From BOKV01 sp041742235 (GTDB lineage Bacteria > Pseudomonadota > Alphaproteobacteria > Rhizobiales > Rhizobiaceae), in NCBI GenBank assembly GCA_041742235.1, contig JBGSJA010000315.1, positions 1 through 9,298 of the forward strand: 9,298 nt of DNA. Direction: 5' to 3'. The position numbers and the translations under genes are program-made. Below, one piece after another: positions 1 to 5,261 of this stretch. The notes beneath the pieces were generated by a model that ran no database searches, was not told where the DNA came from, and was given only the letters and a program-made list of their open reading frames with translations. Numbering within the stretch: position 1 is the first letter of the stretch; every line of letters begins with the position of its first letter.

Positions 1-630
1 GGCGATCTCGTGTCCGCCGTCCTCGGTGATCGGCAGGCCCATGATCCGCGCGCCGCGGCGCACGATGTGCTCAAGCTCTTCCACCGTATAGAAATTGAGC
101 CGAACCGGAATACCGAACCGGTCGCGCAGCGGCGTTGTCAGCAGCCCGATCCGCGTGGTGGCTGCAACCAGCGTGAACTTGGCAAGGTCGATCTTTACCG
201 AACGCGCCGCCGGCCCCTCGCCGATGATGAGATCGAGCTGGAAATCCTCCATCGCCGGGTAGAGGATTTCCTCGACGGCGGGCGACAGCCGGTGGATCTC
301 GTCAATGAAGAGGACGTCGTTTTCCTCAAGGTTCGTCAGCAGCGCCGCGAGGTCGCCCGCCTTCGCGATCACCGGACCCGATGTCGCGCGGAATCCGACG
401 CCCAGTTCGCGGGCCATGATCTGCGCCAGCGTCGTTTTGCCGAGGCCCGGCGGCCCGACGAAAAGCACATGGTCCAGCGCCTCGCCGCGCTTCTTGGCGG
501 CCTCGATGAAGACCTTCAGGTTTTCGCGCGCCTGTTTCTGGCCGACAAATTCGTCGAGGCTTTGCGGCCGCAGCGAACTGTCCAGATCCTCGCCGCGCTT
601 TTCCGCGTCGATGATGCGGTCATCGCTCAC
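1..630 (-). CDS. ruvB: RuvB, Holliday junction branch-migration ATPase (3' part outside window)
   Basis: RuvB is the hexameric AAA+ motor that drives branch migration of Holliday junctions loaded by RuvA. Reading the minus strand from GTG at 630 gives 210 open codons up to the window edge. The family is about 345 residues, so roughly the last 135 (the winged-helix end) are missing because of the window, not by mutation. Visible motifs are Walker A GPPGLGKTT (residues 59-67), Walker B DEIH (110-113), the sensor-1 segment AATTR (156-160) and the arginine-finger-like PLRDRFG (167-173). The start is GTG, giving (M)SDDRIIDAEKRG, which matches the usual RuvB N-terminus. GTG 630-628 overlaps the toxin stop TGA 629-627 in a GTGA junction. 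No strong Shine-Dalgarno sequence precedes it, which suggests translational coupling to the toxin gene (inference). Identity is very sure. Confidence 0.97.
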   Translation of the reverse strand, partial: MSDDRIIDAEKRGEDLDSSLRPQSLDEFVGQKQARENLKVFIEAAKKRGEALDHVLFVGPPGLGKTTLAQIMARELGVGFRATSGPVIAKAGDLAALLTNLEENDVLFIDEIHRLSPAVEEILYPAMEDFQLDLIIGEGPAARSVKIDLAKFTLVAATTRIGLLTTPLRDRFGIPVRLNFYTVEELEHIVRRGARIMGLPITEDGGHEIA

Positions 631-1022
631 GACAGCAGTTCCACGGAGGGGATGCGGGCAGCTGCCGTCCGGTCGAATGTAACGGTGGCGGTGCAGCCGG
701 CTCGCGAACCTGCCCATGCCACAAGAAAATCCGCAACCATCTCGGGGGTGACCTCGCCATCTGCGATTGCACGCAAATTCTCGGCTCCCTCGACCACGAA
801 ATCGTCAGAGGACAGCATCATGGCGATGGCATTGGCAATGACAGGCAATTCAAGGCGGTGGATCCTGCGCAAAACCCATACCGTCTCGGCAAGCGTAACC
901 GCACTCACAAATGCGGGGTCCATGCTGTTCCGGCTGTCGAAGAAGCGTTTCACGATCTTGGCCTGAACCGGATCATCGCCGGTGAGCAGGCGCACAAGTA
1001 CGTTCGCATCCACGCCGATCAC
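627..1022 (-). CDS. vapC: VapC-type PIN-domain ribonuclease toxin
   Basis: This is a PIN-domain protein of the VapC toxin family. Characterised members are Mg2+-dependent RNases that cut tRNA or rRNA, and the specific target here is unknown. The preferred start is GTG 1022 (131 aa, (M)IGVDANVLVRLL), because AGGGG sits 6 bases upstream and the start overlaps the antitoxin stop as GTGA. An ATG at 1040 would add six residues but has no ribosome site. With the longer numbering, all four expected acidic residues are present: D11 (VDANVL), E52 (LAETVW), D104 (VADFLVA) and D123 (TFDR), so the nuclease should be active. A DDP motif follows the first strand, as in many VapC proteins. It lies directly downstream of an AbrB-type antitoxin and upstream of ruvB. 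Neutralisation by the neighbouring antitoxin, and autoregulation as a complex, follow from family knowledge. Confidence 0.9.
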   Translation of the reverse strand: MIGVDANVLVRLLTGDDPVQAKIVKRFFDSRNSMDPAFVSAVTLAETVWVLRRIHRLELPVIANAIAMMLSSDDFVVEGAENLRAIADGEVTPEMVADFLVAWAGSRAGCTATVTFDRTAAARIPSVELLS

Positions 1023-1300
1023 TCGCGGCCCCTGTTCCATTCGCGCTGTATGCGCTCGTCATCTTCTGCGACTGCGTCGGCGATCGCCTCTTCCATTTCT
1101 TCGATCGTGGCAGCCTTCATGCCCGGCTTGTGGAGAATTCCAAACAAGTCCGAAGCTCGCAAGGTCCGGGGCTTGATCCAGACACGACCTTCCTCTTCGA
1201 TAAATTCGACACTATCGCCAGTTTTCAGACCAAACCGGTTCCTCACCTCCTTCGGAAGGGTGATCTGCCCTTTGGATGTAATGGTTGCCTTGGCGCCCAT
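1019..1300 (-). CDS. vapB: AbrB/MazE-fold antitoxin of the VapBC pair
   Basis: This 93-residue protein begins with a SpoVT/AbrB swapped-hairpin DNA-binding domain (about residues 4-46), recognised by ATITSKGQITLPKEVR at 5-20 followed by GLKTGD and a hydrophobic/acidic beta segment ending in WIKP. The C-terminal half (about 47-93) is rich in Glu and Asp and is probably the toxin-wrapping tail. As the usual partner of a PIN toxin it should inhibit VapC and repress its own promoter. The start ATG 1300 has AAGGA very close by (one base spacing), so initiation may be inefficient. The stop TGA 1021-1019 overlaps the toxin GTG. Base use is less GC-rich than in ruvA. The nearest alternative description is a stand-alone AbrB-family regulator, which the adjacent PIN gene makes unlikely. 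Confidence 0.9.
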   Translation of the reverse strand: MGAKATITSKGQITLPKEVRNRFGLKTGDSVEFIEEEGRVWIKPRTLRASDLFGILHKPGMKAATIEEMEEAIADAVAEDDERIQREWNRGRE

Positions 1301-1309
1301 TTCCTTACT
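1301..1309. repeat. Left arm of inverted repeat, probable antitoxin operator
   Basis: TTCCTTACT at 1301-1309 is a perfect 9-base inverted match to AGTAAGGAA at 1338-1346. This arm covers the ribosome site immediately before the antitoxin start codon. The hexamer TTACTT occurs at 1305-1310 and again at 1319-1324. Operator function for VapB/VapBC is inferred from position. Confidence 0.55.
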
Positions 1310-1329
1310 TTCAACTATTTACTTACATC

Positions 1330-1359
1330 AGTATATTAGTAAGGAATGCCGCATTGCAA
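1330..1359 (-). promoter_or_regulatory. Candidate sigma-70 promoter of vapBC
   Basis: On the minus strand, TTGCAA (1359-1354) is followed after 18 bases by TATACT (1335-1330), a near-consensus -10. Transcription would begin near 1323 and give a leader of about 20 bases before the antitoxin ATG. The -35 lies just 5' of the ruvA coding end at 1363, so the module could be transcribed independently of ruvA. This is a sequence match only. Confidence 0.55.
1338..1346. repeat. Right arm of inverted repeat, probable antitoxin operator
   Basis: AGTAAGGAA is the exact reverse complement of 1301-1309. It lies inside the spacer between the candidate -35 and -10 of the vapBC promoter, where a bound repressor would block RNA polymerase. 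The whole 1301-1362 gap has 20 G+C out of 62 bases, far below the flanking genes. Confidence 0.55.
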
Positions 1360-1362
1360 GTA

Positions 1363-1980
1363 TCAAGCCGCCAGTTCCTTCAAACCCAGCCGGATCAGTT
1401 GCGCGCTGTCGGCGCCGTCGCCTGCCTTCTTGAGTGCCTTCGAGACGGCTGCGGATGCCTGCTGGCCGGAATAGCCCAAATTGGTTAGCGCGGAGACCGC
1501 GTCGGTCACGGCTGAAGGGGCGAGGCCCGAACCGATTGCCGATTGCAATCCGATCTCGGCGGCGGCTGCGCCCGAATAGGCCGGCGCCTTGTCGCGCAGT
1601 TCGGTGACAATGCGCTGCGCCACCTTGGGGCCGACACCGGGCGCGCGCGCCACCATCGCCTTGTCTTGAAGCGCGATCGCGCTGGCCAGTTCACCCGGCG
1701 TCAGTACCGATTGCACTGCCAGGGCCACCTTGGCGCCGACGCCTTGCACGCTTTGAAGCAGGCGGAACCAGTCGCGCTCAAGCTCGGTCGAAAATCCGAA
1801 CAGACGGATCATGTCCTCGCGCACATGGGTCTCGATGGAAAGCGTCAGCGCTTCGCCGACACCCGGTAAATTGCCGAGTGTCCGGGCCGAGCAATGCACG
1901 AGATACCCGACGCCATGAACGTCGAGGATGAGGTGATCCTCGCCAATCGAGTCGAGTGTGCCCCTGAGTTTCCCGATCAT
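1363..1980 (-). CDS. ruvA: RuvA, Holliday junction DNA-binding subunit
   Basis: RuvA tetramers bind the four-way junction and load RuvB rings on opposite arms. The 205-residue product has normal family length. It shows an OB-fold domain (about 1-62, MIGKLRGTLD at the start, HVREDMIRLFGF at 52-63), two helix-hairpin-helix motifs (QGVGAKVAL near 79-87 and PGVGPKVAQRIV near 114-125), a flexible Ala/Gly-rich linker (about 135-155) and the small C-terminal RuvB-contact domain (about 157-205, NLGYSGQQA). The ATG start at 1980 begins with the canonical MIGKLRG. It follows a 61-base leader carrying an SOS box. The unusual feature is that ruvB does not follow directly: a toxin-antitoxin pair separates the two genes. 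Confidence 0.98.
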   Translation of the reverse strand: MIGKLRGTLDSIGEDHLILDVHGVGYLVHCSARTLGNLPGVGEALTLSIETHVREDMIRLFGFSTELERDWFRLLQSVQGVGAKVALAVQSVLTPGELASAIALQDKAMVARAPGVGPKVAQRIVTELRDKAPAYSGAAAAEIGLQSAIGSGLAPSAVTDAVSALTNLGYSGQQASAAVSKALKKAGDGADSAQLIRLGLKELAA

Positions 1981-2025
1981 ATGGAATGTCCGCCGCCGCT
2001 GCCTGCCTGCCTACAGGCAAAATGA

Positions 2026-2040
2026 GAACAAGTCAAGAAC
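2026..2040 (-). promoter_or_regulatory. LexA binding site (alphaproteobacterial SOS box) upstream of ruvA
   Basis: The minus strand reads GTTCTTGACTTGTTC, an exact GTTC-N7-GTTC direct repeat (GAAC-N7-GAAC on the plus strand). This is the LexA consensus established for alphaproteobacteria such as Caulobacter, Rhizobium and Sinorhizobium. It lies 45 bases before the ruvA start and overlaps TTGACT (2036-2031), a good -35 match, so LexA would occlude the promoter. The matching -10 is poor (TAGGCA, 2013-2008, spacer 17). It is placed exactly where an SOS-regulated ruv operon needs it. Confidence 0.82.
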
Positions 2041-2041
2041 A

Positions 2042-2917
2042 TCAACTGGCCACAATCGCGTCGAGCTGCTCCAGCAGGCGTCCGCGGATTGCGGTCATGC
2101 CCTTGTAGGCAAGCTCTTCCGGGTCGAGGCGGGCGATGAGGTCGCGCAGGCCCGCGGCCAGCCGGGCGCGCTCGGGATGCCGTGCGATGATCGAGGCGGG
2201 ATCGAGTGCAATGCGGATGGTGAAAAGGATGTCGCCGCCGTGCTCCAGCTTGCGCAGCGTCTGGTATTCGACCCGCAGGAACGTCGAGGCCAATTCGCCG
2301 TCGCGTTCGACCGATCCCTCGTCGCCGTGAAACAGCCGGTCGTCGGGATAAAGCGACCAGTTCATCCGCCACACCGGTCGGGCTGGCTGGAGATTGTCGA
2401 AGATCCGCGCGATGAGGCCGCCATTGCGGCTGCCCGGCCCGAAGCCGGGAACCGGCGCATGAACATTGTCGAGCGGCCTGCCGAACTTCTCCCGCAACCG
2501 CCATGACGAGGGAAAACAGACGCAACCGGCCGCAATCCGCCAGCCATCGGGTCCCTTGCGCATCAAGACCAGGTCTTCCTGCACCAGCCGGGCAGCGGAA
2601 ACCAGCGGCGCATCGGCATCGGGCAAGACCACCCGCCCGTCCACGCAAAGCCCGTGGCCCTCGCGCTTCCAGACATCCGGAAAGGCATCGGGCAGATACA
2701 AGGCAAGCAGGTCCCAAACCTCGCGCTGTGCTGCCTGCGTTCCATTCTCGGCAGCAAAAACATCGGCACGGCGGATCGCCAGCAAACGCTGCTTTTCATC
2801 GAGATATTTCGCGAGCCTTTCGTCCGGGACGATCCAGTCCTGCGGATCGAGCGGGGCAAGACCAATGCGAAACAGCGGCTGGCTGCCGTCCCACGGCGTG
2901 TGGCGGGGCAGATCCAC
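2042..2917 (-). CDS. Heme-dependent oxidative N-demethylase-like protein (DUF3445)
   Basis: This belongs to the DUF3445/HODM family. The characterised relative is the heme-PAS alpha subunit of an oxidative N-demethylase acting on dimethylamine with flavin and iron-sulfur partners. Family marks are RHTPWDGS near the start, the REVWDLLALYLPDAFP helix, the core LVQEDLVLM...FPSSWRLREKFG, and the late QTLRKLEHGGDILFTIR. No reductase subunits are visible nearby, so substrate and electron source are unknown. The start is uncertain. GTG 2917 (291 aa) falls 4 bases after the ruvC stop and fits the conserved RHTPWDG region. In-frame ATGs at 2968 and 2992 would overlap ruvC by 47 and 71 bases. None has a strong ribosome site. 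It lies between ruvC and ruvA and probably shares their upstream transcript. Confidence 0.88.
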   Translation of the reverse strand: MDLPRHTPWDGSQPLFRIGLAPLDPQDWIVPDERLAKYLDEKQRLLAIRRADVFAAENGTQAAQREVWDLLALYLPDAFPDVWKREGHGLCVDGRVVLPDADAPLVSAARLVQEDLVLMRKGPDGWRIAAGCVCFPSSWRLREKFGRPLDNVHAPVPGFGPGSRNGGLIARIFDNLQPARPVWRMNWSLYPDDRLFHGDEGSVERDGELASTFLRVEYQTLRKLEHGGDILFTIRIALDPASIIARHPERARLAAGLRDLIARLDPEELAYKGMTAIRGRLLEQLDAIVAS

Positions 2918-2921
2918 GAAA

Positions 2922-3431
2922 CTAACCGGCAAGCGCGGCGATGGCGGCAGCCCCTCGCATATGCGCATGGCAGATGGCGATGGCGAGGGCATCGGCGGCG
3001 TGTTCGCTGTCGAAAACGGCGCGCGGCAGCAGGGTCTTCACCATCATTTGCACCTGTCCCTTGTCGCCATGGCCGGCGCCGGTAACGGATTTCTTGACGA
3101 GGTTCGGCGCGTATTCGGCCACCGTCAGGCCCGCCATGGCCGGAACCAGCAACGCTATGCCGCGCGCCTGCCCAAGTTTCAGCGTTGCACCGGCATCGCG
3201 ATTGACGAAGGTGTTTTCCACAGCCGCCTCTTGCGGCAGATGCGCGGCCATCACGGCGCAGAGCCCGTCATGCAGCTGGCAAAGCCGTCGCGCAAGTTCG
3301 GCTTTCGCATCGGACTGGATGGTGCCGGCGGCAATGAAGACCAGCTTGTTGCCCGCACTCTCGACGACGCCCCAGCCCGTGTTTCGCAGGCCGGGGTCGA
3401 TGCCGATGATTCGCACAGGGGCTTTTTGCAT
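2922..3431 (-). CDS. ruvC: RuvC, crossover junction endodeoxyribonuclease
   Basis: RuvC is the dimeric, Mg2+-dependent nuclease that resolves Holliday junctions by symmetric nicks. The 169-residue product has the usual length and an RNase-H-like fold. It starts RIIGIDPGLRNTGWG with catalytic D12, has E72 in AVENTFVN, and ends with EHAADALAIAICH, giving H144 and D147. A His in the third position is the known Thermus-type variant of the E. coli Asp, so the active site is complete. The ATG at 3431 is preceded by CAGGGG two bases away. It begins 23 bases after the yebC stop, supporting a yebC-ruvC transcript. The usual neighbour ruvA is displaced by the DUF3445 gene. Confidence 0.97.
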   Translation of the reverse strand: MQKAPVRIIGIDPGLRNTGWGVVESAGNKLVFIAAGTIQSDAKAELARRLCQLHDGLCAVMAAHLPQEAAVENTFVNRDAGATLKLGQARGIALLVPAMAGLTVAEYAPNLVKKSVTGAGHGDKGQVQMMVKTLLPRAVFDSEHAADALAIAICHAHMRGAAAIAALAG

Positions 3432-3454
3432 GGCCCCTGATAGCGCGAAACGCC

Positions 3455-4201
3455 TCAGGCGGAAAGCTTGGCCAGCACCGCCTCGTCCACCTCGAAATTG
3501 GCGTAGACGTTCTGCACGTCGTCGTCGTCCTCGAGCCGGTCGATCAGCTTGATCACGGACTGCGCCCGTTCCTCGTCCACCGGCGTCATGGTTTGCGGCC
3601 GCCAGATCGTCTTGACCGATTCGGCTTCGCCCAAAGCCGTTTCGAGCGCGGAGGAAACGTCTCCGATATTCTCGAAGGCGCAGATGATCGTATGACCATT
3701 CTCGTCGGATGAAACATCGTCGGCGCCTGCTTCGATCGCCGCTTCCATCACCTTGTCGGCGGATCCCGTCTCGGGCGTGTAGACGATCTCACCCACCCGG
3801 TCCCAAAGGAAAGAGACCGATCCGGTTTCGCCCAGCGCCCCGCCAGCCTTGGTGAAGGCTGCGCGGACATTGGATGCCGTGCGGTTGAGATTGTCGGTCA
3901 GCGCCTCGACGATGACGGCAACGCCACCAGGCCCATACCCCTCGTAACGCACCTCGCGATAGCTTTCGCCCTCGCCGCCCGCGGCCTTGTTGATGGCGCG
4001 CTGGATGTTGTCCTTGGGCATGGACTGCGCCTTGGCGTTCTGGATCGCAAGGCGCAGGCGCGCATTCATGTTGGGGTCGGGAGCGCCGGTCTTGGCTGCG
4101 ACGGTAATTTCTCGCGCGAGCTTCGAGAACATTTTCGACTTGATCGCATCCTGCCGCCCCTTGCGGTGCATGATGTTCTTGAACTGTGAATGACCTGCCA
4201 T
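3455..4201 (-). CDS. yebC: YebC/TACO1-family protein
   Basis: A 248-residue YebC/TACO1 family protein. The family was long annotated as a transcriptional regulator. More recent work on relatives points to a ribosome-associated role in relieving translational stalling, and which applies here is open. The start is ATG 4201, giving MAGHSQFKNIMHRKGRQD, the hallmark N-terminus. The open frame continues upstream to 4813, but that part is antisense to the nucleoside hydrolase gene and is not coding. Other conserved stretches are MFSKLAREI, MPKDNIQRAI, YEGYGPGGVA, NRTASNVRAAF and, near the end, the acidic LEDDDDVQNVYANFE. It is the first gene of the minus-strand run toward ruvC and is divergent from the nucleoside hydrolase. 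Confidence 0.96.
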   Translation of the reverse strand: MAGHSQFKNIMHRKGRQDAIKSKMFSKLAREITVAAKTGAPDPNMNARLRLAIQNAKAQSMPKDNIQRAINKAAGGEGESYREVRYEGYGPGGVAVIVEALTDNLNRTASNVRAAFTKAGGALGETGSVSFLWDRVGEIVYTPETGSADKVMEAAIEAGADDVSSDENGHTIICAFENIGDVSSALETALGEAESVKTIWRPQTMTPVDEERAQSVIKLIDRLEDDDDVQNVYANFEVDEAVLAKLSA

Positions 4202-4221
4202 GGCGCCAACTCTTGCTTCTT

Positions 4222-4251
4222 TTGTCCGGGCTTGATGGCCGGTCTTATAGA
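4222..4251 (+). promoter_or_regulatory. Weak candidate promoter for the nucleoside hydrolase unit
   Basis: TTGTCC (4222-4227), an 18-base spacer and TATAGA (4246-4251) face the hydrolase gene. Each hexamer matches four of six consensus bases. It shares its TATA core with the opposing yebC candidate, so the two start sites could compete. This is weak, sequence-only evidence. Confidence 0.3.
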
Positions 4252-4273
4252 CAAGGCAGGCAAGTTTCGTCCA
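4244..4273 (-). promoter_or_regulatory. Candidate promoter for yebC
   Basis: On the minus strand, TGGACG (4273-4268) is followed by an 18-base spacer and TATAAG (4249-4244), a five-of-six -10 match. Transcription would begin near 4237, giving a leader of about 36 bases. It overlaps a weaker plus-strand candidate. Confidence 0.45.
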
Positions 4274-4307
4274 GTAGAGGCGAAACGAAGCCGAATGCGG
4301 GGAGCAA

Positions 4308-5243
4308 ATGGCGCGCAAGATCATCATCGATACCGATCCGGGGCAGGACGACGCCGTCGCGATCCTGCTGGCGCTGGCAAGCCCTGAACTGGAGGTCGTC
4401 GGCATCACCGCGGTCGCCGGCAACGTGCCGCTGCCGCTGACCCAGCTCAATGTGCGCAAGGTCTGCGAACTGGCGGGCCGGCCCGACATGCGCGTCTTTG
4501 CCGGGGCCGACCGGCCGCTGATGCGCAAGCTCGTCACCGCGGAATATGTCCATGGCAAGACCGGCCTCGACGGCCCGGAACTGCCCGATCCGGTCATGCC
4601 GCTCCAGCACCAGCACGCGGTCGACTTCATCATCGAGACGGTGATGGCCAGTCCCGAAGGCGAAATCACGCTGTGCCCGCTCGGGCCGCTCACCAACATC
4701 GCCATGGCGCTGATCCGCGAGCCGCAAATCGCCTCGAGGCTGCGCGAGATCGTACTGATGGGCGGCGGCTTCTTCGAGGGCGGCAACACGACGCCCGCGG
4801 CAGAGTTCAACATCTATGTCGATCCGCAGGCAGCCGATATCGTTTTCCGGTCGGGCATACCCATCGTGATGATGCCGCTCGACGTGACCCACAAGGCGCT
4901 GACCACGCGCGCACGCGTCGACCGCTTCCGTGCGATGAACACGCGTGTCGGCGAAGCAACAGCGGCGCTGCTCGACTTTTTCGAGCGTTTCGACGAGCAG
5001 AAATACGGCACCGATGGCGGGCCGCTGCACGACCCTTGCGTCATTGCATGGCTGCTCAAGCCGGAGCTTTTTTCCGGCCGCATGTGCAATGTCGTGATCG
5101 AGACAACTTCCGAACTCACCATGGGCATGACCGTCACCGACTGGTGGGGCGTGACCGGTCGCCCGAAAAACGCCATGGTGAAGCATGGCATCGATTCCAA
5201 CGGCTTCTACCAGCTCCTGACCGAGCGGATAGCCAGGCTCTAG
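4308..5243 (+). CDS. Nucleoside hydrolase (IUNH family)
   Basis: Nucleoside hydrolases cleave the N-glycosidic bond of nucleosides to free base and ribose with a bound Ca2+. The 311-residue protein has the usual length and the N-terminal metal motif DTDPGQDDA (D8, D10, D14, D15). HGKTGLDG (82-89), CPLGPLTN (123-130), GGGFFEGGN (152-160), AEFNIYVDP (165-173) and catalytic HDP with H241 and D242 fall at almost the same numbers as in the Crithidia inosine-uridine enzyme. No signal peptide is visible, so it should be cytoplasmic. Base specificity cannot be read from the sequence. GGGGAG lies three bases before the ATG. The dehydrogenase gene begins 18 bases after its stop, so the two are probably co-transcribed. 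Confidence 0.95.
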   Translation: MARKIIIDTDPGQDDAVAILLALASPELEVVGITAVAGNVPLPLTQLNVRKVCELAGRPDMRVFAGADRPLMRKLVTAEYVHGKTGLDGPELPDPVMPLQHQHAVDFIIETVMASPEGEITLCPLGPLTNIAMALIREPQIASRLREIVLMGGGFFEGGNTTPAAEFNIYVDPQAADIVFRSGIPIVMMPLDVTHKALTTRARVDRFRAMNTRVGEATAALLDFFERFDEQKYGTDGGPLHDPCVIAWLLKPELFSGRMCNVVIETTSELTMGMTVTDWWGVTGRPKNAMVKHGIDSNGFYQLLTERIARL

Positions 5244-5261
5244 CCAAAGCGGAGAACTGCA

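Noticed and set aside
10..966. 318-codon plus-strand frame over ruvB and the toxin gene
   Set aside because: It is antisense to ruvB, whose Walker motifs are unmistakable, and to the PIN toxin. No domain is recognisable.
627..1022. Possible loss of the third PIN acidic residue in the toxin, because the common DALIA pattern is missing
   Set aside because: Counting back from the conserved GC pair puts the Asp of ADFLVA exactly where the catalytic Asp is expected, so the active site is complete.
2004..2019. Hairpin TGCCTG-CCTA-CAGGCA between the DUF3445 gene and ruvA, considered as a terminator
   Set aside because: The 6-base stem is short, and on the minus strand the T run precedes rather than follows it. 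It overlaps the probable -10 region of the ruvA promoter instead.
2922..3431. His instead of Asp at the third RuvC catalytic position
   Set aside because: This is a known natural variant (Thermus-type RuvC) and not a sign of inactivation.
4202..4813. N-terminal extension of YebC by about 200 residues
   Set aside because: The family begins at MAGHSQFK (ATG 4201) and the extension is antisense to the nucleoside hydrolase, so the longer frame is only read-through open sequence.
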